Origin: JBFWRK01 sp050248955
Lineage (GTDB): Bacteria; Actinomycetota; Acidimicrobiia; Acidimicrobiales; Ilumatobacteraceae
Length of the DNA: 64,000 nucleotides
NCBI GenBank assembly: GCA_050248955.1
Contig: JBFWRK010000001.1
Span: forward strand, 682,001 to 746,000
Direction of reading: 5' to 3'
The stretch's first letter is position 1. Every line of letters starts with the position of its first letter. The notes below the pieces were generated by a model. That model was not told where the DNA came from. It ran no database searches and saw only the letters and a list, made by a program, of their open reading frames with translations. Shown piece after piece: positions 27,010 to 35,909 of the stretch. Both the position numbers and the translations under genes were made by a program.

Positions 27010-27139
27010 TCGAGGCGTGATCGGCGCCGACGGTCCGAGCGTGCGCGCCTGCGAGCACCCAGGCGCTGAGCCCATTGCCCGCCCGTGAACATCCGGTGCC
27101 TGGACAGAGAAGCCGTCCAGGGCTGCTAAGAGTGAGGTC

Positions 27140-28267
<1,128 letters not shown>

Positions 28268-28275
28268 CGCACTTG

Positions 28276-29013
28276 CTATCGGAAGGTGGCCTCGACCAGA
28301 GCGGGGTTCCCGACCACTTCCTCCACACGGTCGCGCTTCGTCACCATGTCCCAGTACGTGTCGGCGATGTCCTGAGGGTCGATCAGCAATGGCTCGAATG
28401 CCGCTCGCTGCTCGGGTGGTGCCGCCAGGACCTCGTCCCCGGACGGCGTACCTCGGATCAGGCCGGCGACCGTCACCGTGCCGGCATAGACACCGCGGTC
28501 CGCAAGCCCGCGGTTCAGGACGTACGCGTAGTTCCGCTGTGCCGCGAGGGCCACGCCCGCACTCGCGTGGGACGGGACCGGGTAGCGAGCGGAGTAGCCA
28601 CCGGTGAGCAACAGCGCGCCGTCACCGCGCGCCAACATCCCCGGCAGCACGGCCCGAACCGACTCGATCGTGCCGAGGAGCGAGTAGTTCAGCTGGAACA
28701 GAGCGCTCTCGACGTCCATCTCCTCCGGCAACCGCAGCTGCTCACCCTTCGGCGTCGGGTTGTACGCGAGCACGTCGATCGACCCGTTGTGTCGCTCGAT
28801 GTCATGGATCGTCCGGGCCAACCCGGGGCGGTCGAGGACATCGGCGACATGACCGCTCGCGCGGATGCCCTCCCGGGCGAGGAGCGCGACGTGTTCGTCG
28901 AGCCGCGCCCGGCTGCGGGCCACCAGTGCAGCGTGATGGTCGTGATGCCCAAACGTGCGGGCCAACGCCAGACCGAGCCCGGGTCCGGCGCCGATGATGG
29001 CGATGGTCTTCAT
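28276..29013 (-). CDS. SDR-family protein lacking the canonical YxxxK
   Basis: 245 residues from ATG 29013. Rossmann-fold short-chain dehydrogenase/reductase with IAIIGAGPGLGLALARTF (nucleotide-binding glycine motif) and VLAYNPTP in place of NNAG. The expected Tyr-x-x-x-Lys catalytic motif is not visible after GGYSARYPVPSHASAGVALA. The segment reads SAGVALAAQRNYAYVL. Some actinobacterial SDR subfamilies share this loss and their activity is unclear. It converges on pfkA and lies 155 bases downstream of the spike-protein gene on the same strand. Confidence 0.75.
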   Translation of the reverse strand: MKTIAIIGAGPGLGLALARTFGHHDHHAALVARSRARLDEHVALLAREGIRASGHVADVLDRPGLARTIHDIERHNGSIDVLAYNPTPKGEQLRLPEEMDVESALFQLNYSLLGTIESVRAVLPGMLARGDGALLLTGGYSARYPVPSHASAGVALAAQRNYAYVLNRGLADRGVYAGTVTVAGLIRGTPSGDEVLAAPPEQRAAFEPLLIDPQDIADTYWDMVTKRDRVEEVVGNPALVEATFR

Positions 29014-29167
29014 CGATGTCCCCCTGCTACCGGGCCGGTGTTCGTACGGACCACGACCAGTCGTCTCAGCTTCGCACGAACGTGACGGGCCGCGACGTGG
29101 TCCGCACGCTGACCGTCGCGTTCGGCGCGGATCGCAGAGCGCTCGTTCCGGCGCGTTCTGCAACCCG

Positions 29168-29863
29168 TCACTGGGTGTTGCCGACCCCTGGCGTGTAGCT
29201 GCTGGCGACCACGTTGTTGGCGATCATCGTGTCGCACTTGAGCACGCCCGCGACATCGACCATCGCACAGTTGAGCGCGACCTGCGACGCGGTGACGGTG
29301 ACTGCGCTCGCCGTGATCGTGACCTTCGACGAACTGGTCACCGCCACGCCGCTGGCGTCGAGGACGATCGTGTTCCCCGTGCCGTCGGCGATGGTCACCG
29401 TGCTCGGCGGCCCATCATCCAGCGTGACTCGCTGACCGGCGCCGGTCTCCACCTGCACCACGGAACGGTCGCCCGTGTCGTCGATCATGATCCGGGCTCC
29501 GCTGCGGGTGACGACGCCACGACGGCCGTTCTCGACGCCCATCTGCTCGGGGGGTCGTGCGTGCCCGTGCCAGAGCGAGCCGACGACGACGGGATACCGC
29601 GGATCACCGTGCTCGAAGGCGACCAGCACCTCGTCGCCGATGTCGGGGATGAACCAGGTGCCGCGGTCCGGCCCTGCCATCAGGGTCGCCGTGCGCGCCC
29701 ACTGTCGGGTGCCGTCCTCCGGATCTCCAGCGAAGGCGATCAGCACCCGGCCAACGCCGTTGGGGTCGGCGTGGTCGACGACCGTCGCGGTGCGCACACC
29801 TTGGATCGGGGCCTTCGTCGGCTGGCGACCGAACCACGATGCGAAACGATCGGACAGCGACAC
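29168..29863 (-). CDS. Phage baseplate assembly protein V / VgrG-like spike protein (orphan)
   Basis: 231 residues, GTG start at 29863. The N-terminal half is a gp5/VgrG-type OB fold (GVRTATVVDHADPNGVGRVLIAF, then GTWFIPDIGDEVLVAFEHGDPRYPVVVGSLW). The C-terminal half is a run of short Val/Thr/Ser-rich beta repeats (SSKVTITASAVTVTASQVAL), as in needle-like beta-helices of contractile injection systems. Such proteins form the puncturing tip in phage tails, type VI systems and eCIS particles. No sheath, tube or baseplate gene is in the window, so the partners must be elsewhere or lost. Confidence 0.78.
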   Translation of the reverse strand: MSLSDRFASWFGRQPTKAPIQGVRTATVVDHADPNGVGRVLIAFAGDPEDGTRQWARTATLMAGPDRGTWFIPDIGDEVLVAFEHGDPRYPVVVGSLWHGHARPPEQMGVENGRRGVVTRSGARIMIDDTGDRSVVQVETGAGQRVTLDDGPPSTVTIADGTGNTIVLDASGVAVTSSSKVTITASAVTVTASQVALNCAMVDVAGVLKCDTMIANNVVASSYTPGVGNTQ

Positions 29864-29892
29864 CCTGACCCCCTCAGCCGAGGCGCAGACTA

Positions 29893-30185
29893 CGCGGTCC
29901 GACCTGGGCCGCTCGTCCGTCGCGGCAGGGACGGTTGCCGACGGAGGGCGTTCGAACGCGATCCGCCAGGCGCTGCGAAATCTGTCCGCTGAAGTCGATC
30001 CTCAACAAGCGCTCGAGGACTTCCTCGCCGAATGGCAGGACGAAGCAGGGCCGTTCGACGATGACGCCGTCGCTGCGATGGCCCGACGCTATGGACTGCG
30101 ATCCTCGATGTCGGGATCTCGATCTCGATCGGCCGCAGCACCAGTCGGCGAGCTCGCCGCGATTGCGCCTCCGCACGGGTTGTGA
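29893..30185 (+). pseudogene. N-terminally truncated ribbon-helix-helix antitoxin-like remnant
   Basis: The only protein-like sequence in the 29864-30249 gap. The frame reads VADGGRSNAIRQALRNLSAEV, the usual C-terminal half of an RHH (VapB/CopG) DNA-binding domain, then DPQQALEDFLAEWQDEAGPFDDDAVAAMARRYGL. No start codon or N-terminal RHH strand precedes it in frame. Downstream, a second frame briefly reads ILDVGISIS, reminiscent of a PIN-toxin start. Likely a decayed antitoxin. Low confidence. Confidence 0.3.
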
Positions 30186-30249
30186 CACAGAGACGTCCCC
30201 AACCGCCACCCCGCGGTCAGGGGCCGGTTTCAACAGCTGGTTGGCCGGA

Positions 30250-30537
30250 TCATCGGGACTCGTCCTGGGGTGGCTGGATCTGGCGGACCATTCCAGCCGC
30301 GATAGGAACGTTCTGTTCGGCGATTGTCCATAGAAGCGCATGGTCGATCCGGTGATAGTGGTGGCTCAGTCGGTCGCGGATCTTGGCCATGTCGCTCCAC
30401 GGGATCTCTGGATGCGCGTTTCGTAGATCGCTCGAGATGGACTTCGCCGCCTCGCCGAAGATCTCGATGCATCGCTCGAGCGGCTCACAGCGGGAGCGCG
30501 TCGCGGCGGATCTCGTGGTCGCGATCGAGCAGTGCAC
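30250..30537 (-). pseudogene. HEPN (DUF86/HepT) toxin-like gene, N-terminus missing
   Basis: The conserved HepT core begins only at RCIEIFGEAAKSISSDLRNAHPEIPW and continues with the RNase motif Rx4H in RDRLSHHYHRID, ending DHALLWTIAEQNVPIAAGMV. HepT proteins normally carry about 35-40 further residues (a VYLEDIL-type helix) before EIIGEAAK. Here that part is replaced by the end of the MNT gene, whose stop lies inside this frame. Suggests a deletion that removed the toxin's first helix. RNase activity is doubtful. Confidence 0.6.
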
Positions 30538-30760
30538 CGGTCGACACGACGTCGACGCGGACGCCGAGCAGGTCCGCGAGATCCTCTTCGAGATGAATCA
30601 GATCGAGAAGAGAGCTGCCTGGTTCGAACTCCACCAGGAAGTCGATGTCGCTCGCGTCGGTGGCCTCGCCGCGGGCAACGGATCCGAACACCGCGATAGA
30701 TCGGGCGTGCTGGCGACAAACCAGCGCGACGATCTGGTCCCGGTGCTGCTCGACGAGCAA
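30485..30760 (-). CDS. MNT-domain nucleotidyltransferase antitoxin (MntA type)
   Basis: 91 residues. Minimal nucleotidyltransferase fold with the hallmark GSVARGEATDASDIDFLVEF (GSxxRGx(n)SDxD, metal-binding Asp pair) followed by a DLLGVRVDVVS strand. In HEPN/MNT pairs MntA adenylylates the HEPN toxin's Tyr to silence it. It overlaps the truncated HEPN gene. With its partner truncated it may be a fossil or may still act on another HEPN protein. Confidence 0.75.
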   Translation of the reverse strand: MLVEQHRDQIVALVCRQHARSIAVFGSVARGEATDASDIDFLVEFEPGSSLLDLIHLEEDLADLLGVRVDVVSTGALLDRDHEIRRDALPL

Positions 30761-30994
30761 GCCAAGCGGAGAACCTGCAAGAGCCTCGTCACAGTCCTAG
30801 GCAACGAGACCCAGCAACCGCTGGTGGCTGTGGCGGTGCCAGCGTCCCATGCCGCGCTCGATGGCATGACATTGCTGTCGGGCGCCGGGATTCGACCCAT
30901 CGTCGCCTGCGCATGTGCCAACAGCCGACGCCCAGCAGATCCATCGTCCACGATGGCGACTCCGCCCTGTGCGCTGAGCCGGCTGGTGATGTGG

Positions 30995-31066
30995 TGCGCC
31001 CCCTGGGTTTCGAACCCAGAACCTGCGGATTAAGAGTCCGTTGCTCTGCCGTTGAGCTAGAGGCGC
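30995..31066 (-). tRNA. tRNA-Lys (anticodon CTT)
   Basis: On the minus strand, acceptor 5' GCGCCTC (31066-31060) pairs with 3' GGGGCGC (31002-30996), including one G-U, with discriminator A at 30995. The anticodon loop ACTCTTAATC gives anticodon CTT. The T-arm GGGTTCGAAACCC is standard. No CCA is encoded. Length 72 nt. Confidence 0.93.
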
Positions 31067-31122
31067 AGTTGCGGGCGGGAGTGTACGGCGCACGGAGCGC
31101 CGTACCCAACCGACCGCATTGG

Positions 31123-31198
31123 GGTGAGCGAGGGGACTTGAACCCCCGGCCTTCAGGGCCACAACCTGACGCTCTAACCAGGCTGAGCTACGCCCACC
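31123..31198 (-). tRNA. tRNA-His (anticodon GTG)
   Basis: On the minus strand, acceptor GTGGGCG (31197-31191) pairs with CGCTCAC (31130-31124) with one G-U. An extra G at -1 (31198) faces discriminator C (31123), the hallmark of tRNA-His. The anticodon stem-loop is TCAGG-TTGTGGC-CCTGA, anticodon GTG. It lies 57 bases upstream of tRNA-Lys and is probably co-transcribed with it. Confidence 0.93.
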
Positions 31199-31332
31199 AT
31201 GAGGGCTGTCATTCTGGCACACGAAGCGCCAAGATCCTCCAGTTCGTTTCCGCTCGTCGCCGCGAGGTGGTCGGCGTAGCAGAGAGCCGGCGACGTCGGT
31301 GGCAGCGGAATCCATCGTGTAGTAGCCTTCCA

Positions 31333-31349
31333 CCTACGTGATTCGTAGG
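31333..31349. promoter_or_regulatory. Inverted repeat abutting the ribosome-binding site of the aminotransferase gene
   Basis: CCTACG-TGATT-CGTAGG, perfect six-base arms. The right arm runs straight into GTAGGGAGA, the Shine-Dalgarno of the gene starting at 31359. As RNA it could sequester the SD. As DNA it could be an operator. No ligand or regulator suggested. Confidence 0.4.
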
Positions 31350-31358
31350 GAGACCCCA

Positions 31359-32729
31359 ATGTCGGCAACGGAATCCACGACCAACGAGCTCGCGGTGCGG
31401 GCTCGTGCGATCACCGCCCGCGAGCTGGGGGTGTACTCGGCGAACACGATCGGGTCGCAACGGGCGACAGAGCGGGCTCGCAAGGTGCTGCCCCTCGGCG
31501 TGCCGTCGAGCTTCCAGGCCTACGACCCGCATCCGATCGTCGTCCGCCGCGCACAGGGATCGTGGATGGAGGACGTCGACGGCAACCGCTACGTCGACTA
31601 CGACATGGGTTTCGGCGCGCTGTTCGCCGGTCACATGAACCCGATCGTCCGCAAGGCGATCGAGGCGCAGCTCGACGACGGCACGCTGTTCGTCACGCCG
31701 TGCGAGTCCAACGCCGACGTCGCCGAGATGCTCGCCGCGCGCTACGGGCTCGACCTGTGGCGCTTCACGAACTCGGGCACGGAGGCGACGATGGACTCGA
31801 TCCGGGTCGCGCGAGGCGTCACCGGCCGGGAGAAGATCGTCAAGGTCGAAGGTGGCTATCACGGGCATCACGACGAGGTGATGATCTCGATGAAGCCACC
31901 GCTCTCCGAGGCCGGCCCCGCTGATGCTCCACGAGCGATCCCGGCGACCGCCGGCATCACGCGTGCGGTGCTCGCCGACACCATCGTCATCCCGTACAAC
32001 GATGCCGACGCGCTCGAGCGCGTGCTCGCCGCCGGTGACGTCGCGTGCTTCATCGTCGAGCCGGTGATGGAGAACATCGGCATCTGCATGCCGCAGCCCG
32101 GCTACCTCGAGACGGTGCGGGCGATCACGCAGAAGTACGGCACGCTCCTGATCTTCGACGAGGTGAAGACCGGCATCACGGCGGGCTGGGGCGGCGCCAC
32201 CGGGGCGCTCGGCGTGCAGCCCGATCTCGTCGCGCTCGCGAAGTCGATCGGCGGCGGTCTGCCGATCGGCGCGTTCGGCGGCAAGCGCGAGTACATGGAC
32301 ACGATCACGGCCGGGAAGGTGCTGCACCTCGGCACGTACAACGGCAACCCGCTGGTGATGGCCGCGGCCAAGGCGGTGCTCGGCGAGGTCTGCACACCGG
32401 AGGTCACGCAGGCCACCGTGGCGCTGAACCGCCGCTTGCTCGATCGCTGCCAGGCGACGATCGAGCGCTCCGGGCTGCCGGCGCACACGGTGCAGTTCGG
32501 AGCGAAGGGGTGCGTCACGTGGGCGCCCGAGCCGATCCGCAACTACCGCGACTACAAGGCGACGGACTTCGACCTCGCGTACGCGCAGTGGATCCACGGC
32601 ATCAACCGCGGTGTGCTGCTGCCCCCGGGGCTCGACGAGCAGTGGCTGATCTCGGTGATGCACTCCGACTCGGACGCGATGCACTACGCGGACGTGTTCG
32701 ACGAGTTCGTGTCGGAGCTGACTGCCTGA
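31359..32729 (+). CDS. Class III PLP-dependent aminotransferase (GSA aminomutase-like)
   Basis: 456 residues from ATG 31359. PLP enzyme of the glutamate-1-semialdehyde aminomutase/class III aminotransferase group. Evidence: DVDGNRYVDYDMGFGALFAGH, FTNSGTEATMDSIRVARGVTGREKIVKVEGGYHGHHDEVM, cofactor Asp in LLIFDEVKTG, and the PLP lysine in LVALAKSIGGGLPIGAFGG. No hem genes are adjacent, so a role in tetrapyrrole synthesis is not supported. More likely an omega- or beta-aminotransferase of unknown substrate. The DUF983 gene follows by one base. Confidence 0.85.
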   Translation: MSATESTTNELAVRARAITARELGVYSANTIGSQRATERARKVLPLGVPSSFQAYDPHPIVVRRAQGSWMEDVDGNRYVDYDMGFGALFAGHMNPIVRKAIEAQLDDGTLFVTPCESNADVAEMLAARYGLDLWRFTNSGTEATMDSIRVARGVTGREKIVKVEGGYHGHHDEVMISMKPPLSEAGPADAPRAIPATAGITRAVLADTIVIPYNDADALERVLAAGDVACFIVEPVMENIGICMPQPGYLETVRAITQKYGTLLIFDEVKTGITAGWGGATGALGVQPDLVALAKSIGGGLPIGAFGGKREYMDTITAGKVLHLGTYNGNPLVMAAAKAVLGEVCTPEVTQATVALNRRLLDRCQATIERSGLPAHTVQFGAKGCVTWAPEPIRNYRDYKATDFDLAYAQWIHGINRGVLLPPGLDEQWLISVMHSDSDAMHYADVFDEFVSELTA

Positions 32730-32730
32730 C

Positions 32731-33216
32731 GTGGCGCCGCCGCCGAACCACCCACGGCACCGAGCGGCGACGCCGCAGCGCACTCGGCCGAGCTTCCCGA
32801 CGATGGTCGGTCGCGGTGCGCTCCGCCGCTGCCCACTGTGCGGTGGTCGGGGCGGCTGGTTCCGTCAGTGGTGGCGCAAGGACGATCGTTGCCACACGTG
32901 CGGCTTCGCGTGGAACCGCAACACCGACGGGTTCATGACCGGCTCGATGACGATCAACATCATCATCACGTTCGGCCTGATCTTCGCGGTGCTCGTCGTG
33001 ATGACGATCGTGACCTACCCGGAGCTCCCCGTCGCGCCGCTCGTCGCGGTGCTGCTGGGGATCGCGGTCATCGTCCCGCTCGTGATCCACCCGATCACGT
33101 ACACGCTCTGGCTCGCGGTCGACCTCGCGATGCGTCCACCGAGTGAGGCCGAACTGGCGGACGCCGACGCGCACGCGCCTGCGGACGCCCGCCGCCGCCG
33201 GTTCGGTCGGACCTGA
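32731..33216 (+). CDS. DUF983 family membrane protein with zinc ribbon
   Basis: 161 residues, GTG start one base after the aminotransferase stop. An N-terminal zinc ribbon CPLCGGRGGWF...CHTCGF precedes two transmembrane helices (about residues 72-95, INIIITFGLIFAVLVVMTIV, and 103-128, PLVAVLLGIAVIVPLVI), ending in a polar Arg-rich tail. This matches the DUF983 layout. Function unknown in the family. Confidence 0.8.
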   Translation: MAPPPNHPRHRAATPQRTRPSFPTMVGRGALRRCPLCGGRGGWFRQWWRKDDRCHTCGFAWNRNTDGFMTGSMTINIIITFGLIFAVLVVMTIVTYPELPVAPLVAVLLGIAVIVPLVIHPITYTLWLAVDLAMRPPSEAELADADAHAPADARRRRFGRT

Positions 33217-33237
33217 CGCGATTCCCCGTGGTTGGTC

Positions 33238-33267
33238 CTTGATCGAACACTCGTTCGCAGTTACGCT
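33238..33267 (+). promoter_or_regulatory. recA promoter with SOS (LexA) box
   Basis: TTGATC (33238-33243) as -35 and TACGCT (33262-33267) as -10, 18 bases apart, flank the SOS box CGAAC-ACTC-GTTCG (33244-33257), the actinobacterial/Gram-positive LexA consensus. LexA bound there would cover the promoter spacer. It matches the two boxes at lexA in this window. A 164-base leader separates it from recA. Confidence 0.85.
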
Positions 33268-33430
33268 GCTGTCATTCGAGCGACTCGGCAACTCTGACAC
33301 ACCCCCTTCGTAGGGTGCCGACCGAACGACTCGGGACCGTGAGATCCGGCCCCTACCGAACAGCAGGCAGGTCGGGCGACGTCCGACGATGGCAGGGACG
33401 GGCCGGTGGTCCGCCAGGAAAGGGAACGAC

Positions 33431-34474
<1,044 letters not shown>

Positions 34475-34621
34475 CTGTGCGGGTCACGGGTCGCAGCTCG
34501 CCGCCGTGGTGGGCTGCTGGCGATGGCAAATGGATCAGGACCCTGAGACGAGCGAAGTGACGCGGGTGGGTAAATGGTTGCGCCTCTCGCGTGCGGAAGG
34601 TTCGCGTCCGGCCGAGGGGGT

Positions 34622-34682
34622 GTGGGGGAACGGCCTCCGGCGGTTCCCCCACCGCTGGTCGAGCGGCTTTGCCGTTCGACCA
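34622..34682 (+). terminator. Paired hairpins after recA
   Basis: Two strong stems follow recA: GGGGGAAC (34624-34631) with GTTCCCCC (34643-34650), then GGTCGA-G-CGGC (34657-34667) with GCCG-T-TCGACC (34671-34681) around a TTT loop. There is no clear U-tract, as is common in high-GC actinobacteria. The rest of 34475-34793 shows no gene. It includes GAGCGAGCGCAGCGAGC, a relative of the repeats before hflX. Confidence 0.55.
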
Positions 34683-34793
34683 GCTTCAGGTCGTTCAGCG
34701 CCGCCGTAGGGCGGCTGCTAACGAGTTCGCCGGAACGGAGCGAGCGCAGCGAGCGAGAGACGGCGATAGGCGACCGGTAGCCTCGTTCGCTGT

Positions 34794-34838
34794 ATGACGG
34801 ACAGGACGTACGTGCTGCGCACCTTCGGGAAGCTGTAA
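34794..34838 (+). pseudogene. Orphaned original miaB 5' end (left junction stub)
   Basis: Reads ATG then MTDRTYVLRTFGKL and stop. The first 12 codons match the MiaB N-terminus (compare RYLLRTFGCQMNEHDSERI at 43995 onward). The next two codons and the stop come from the inserted element. This is the host miaB start left behind when the element inserted after codon 12. It retains the host miaB promoter and start but yields only a 14-residue peptide. Confidence 0.85.
34818..34829 (+). repeat. attL core (left attachment site)
   Basis: CGCACCTTCGGG here versus CGCACGTTCGGG at 44007-44018, one mismatch. The identical TTCGGG (34824-34829) is the probable crossover. Left of it is host miaB sequence, right of it element sequence (AAGCTGTAATTC). 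Short imperfect cores are normal for large serine integrases. Confidence 0.75.
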
Positions 34839-34854
34839 TTCTGAAGCTCCCTGG

Positions 34855-34867
34855 CTTAAGAGTTAAA
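34855..34867 (+). repeat. 13-bp CTTAAG-type motif, copy 1
   Basis: CTTAAGAGTTAAA, just inside the left attachment site and ahead of the Gly-rich gene. One of four near-identical copies within the element (others at 35340, 38161 and 42333). TTAAG is rare in such GC-rich DNA, so repetition suggests a protein-binding site. Confidence 0.5.
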
Positions 34868-34886
34868 GGGCGCCTACCGTGGGGGC

Positions 34887-35321
34887 ATGGACGACGTGGG
34901 CGAGCGGCTGGACCGGATCGAGGAGAAGCTAGCGACGGTGCTCCAGTTGCTAGGCCTGGCGCTGGCTGAGCGAGTCACTCGCCCAGACGTGCCGGACTTC
35001 ATTGGCGGCCACGGAGGGGCGGGCGGAGCGGCGGGCGACGGTGGAGCGGCCGGTGGCGGCGGAGGGGCAGCCGGTGGCGGCGGAGGCTCGGGTGGGGTCG
35101 TCTACTACTCGGTCACGGCGGCGGCACCAGCGGCGCTACTCGATTGGCTGGACACGGAGGACGGGGCGATGGCTGGAGACCTTCGGGGCGACCTCCTCAG
35201 CGAGGACGAAGGCGTGCGGCGCTCAGCATGGGAGCGGTTGCGGGGCTGGATCGTGGAGCAATCGGTAGACCTCCCGGCGGCCGTGGGCGCCAGCGTCATC
35301 GGGGCGTGGCTCGGCGGGTAG
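34887..35321 (+). CDS. Gly-rich element protein of unknown function
   Basis: 144 residues, the only rightward gene in the element. Residues 1-35 form a short amphipathic/coiled-coil helix (DRIEEKLATVLQLLGLALAERV). Residues about 43-70 are a Gly/Ala spacer (GGAGGAAGDGGAAGGGGG). A compact C-terminal part follows (ALLDWLDTEDGAMAGDLRGDL, ending IGAWLGG). No recognised domain. In a circular form it would lie back to back with the integrase across attP. A regulator or head-associated protein are both possible. Confidence 0.55.
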   Translation: MDDVGERLDRIEEKLATVLQLLGLALAERVTRPDVPDFIGGHGGAGGAAGDGGAAGGGGGAAGGGGGSGGVVYYSVTAAAPAALLDWLDTEDGAMAGDLRGDLLSEDEGVRRSAWERLRGWIVEQSVDLPAAVGASVIGAWLGG

Positions 35322-35339
35322 CGGGCGGCGCACTCCTCG

Positions 35340-35352
35340 CTTAAGTGTCAGG
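35340..35352 (+). repeat. 13-bp CTTAAG-type motif, copy 2
   Basis: CTTAAGTGTCAGG. With the preceding CG it shares the 13-mer CGCTTAAGTGTCA exactly with 42331-42343. It lies in the gap between the convergent Gly-rich gene and the leftward operon end. Confidence 0.5.
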
Positions 35353-35361
35353 ACATAGAAC

Positions 35362-35414
35362 GACGAAAGGCCCCCGCTCCGAGCCACGAGGGCCAGGGGC
35401 GGGGGCGGTTCGTC
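35362..35414. terminator. Bidirectional hairpin between convergent element genes
   Basis: Nested inverted repeat: GACGAA (35362-35367) with TTCGTC (35409-35414), and inside it GCCCCCGC (35370-35377) with GCGGGGGC (35399-35406). It sits between the stop of the Gly-rich gene and the stop of the leftmost leftward gene, as expected for a terminator serving both strands. Confidence 0.6.
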
Positions 35415-35460
35415 AGCGGGCCAGGAGGGGAGCCCCTAATCTCCCCACCGGCCAGCTAGA

Positions 35461-35706
35461 TCAGGTGTGGGCTCGGACCCTCGCTCGGGACTCCTCCCGG
35501 ACGGCGGCCGAGCAGGCGGGGCAGAGCAGGCGGAGCGGCTCAGCGAAAGGCAGCGAGCAGCGGGCGCACGGGCCGCCCATGACGTGGCGGATGGCGGCGG
35601 GCTCGGGCTCCGGGTCTAGGTCGTCGGCCTCGTGCTCGTAGAGGTCGGTGGCGTCGGGCTCAAAGTCGTCCTCTGGGTCGGCCAGGAGGTCAGCGGTGGC
35701 TTTCAT
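35461..35706 (-). CDS. Small acidic zinc-ribbon protein
   Basis: 81 residues from ATG 35706, which overlaps the upstream stop (ATGA). The N-terminal half is strongly acidic (ADPEDDFEPDATDLYEHEADDLDPEPEP). The C-terminal half has a two-knuckle cysteine set CARC...CPAC (CARCSLPFAEPLRLLCPACS). Function unknown. Last gene of the leftward operon. Confidence 0.6.
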   Translation of the reverse strand: MKATADLLADPEDDFEPDATDLYEHEADDLDPEPEPAAIRHVMGGPCARCSLPFAEPLRLLCPACSAAVREESRARVRAHT

Positions 35707-35909
35707 GTTGCGGGCTCCAGTCGGGCGACACGAGCAGCGGTAGCGGCATCCATGCACGGCGAGCAGCGGTGCGCCATCGTGCGGTAATTGCCCCAGCGGT
35801 CCAGCCAGGCGGGGCCCGGCTGATAGCGGCGGCAGGCGGGGCAATGCTTCGCCCCGGTGGCGGTCGAGAGCGGGCCCACGAGGGACCGGAAAGGCGGTGC
35901 AGCGCTCAT
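35703..35909 (-). CDS. Small zinc-ribbon protein
   Basis: 68 residues with CPAC and CSPC knuckles (KHCPACRRYQPG, AHRCSPCMDAATAARVARL). It overlaps both neighbours by ATGA junctions (35903-35909 region and 35703-35706), so it is translationally coupled. Function unknown. Such mini zinc ribbons are common in actinophage genomes. Confidence 0.6.
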   Translation of the reverse strand: MSAAPPFRSLVGPLSTATGAKHCPACRRYQPGPAWLDRWGNYRTMAHRCSPCMDAATAARVARLEPAT

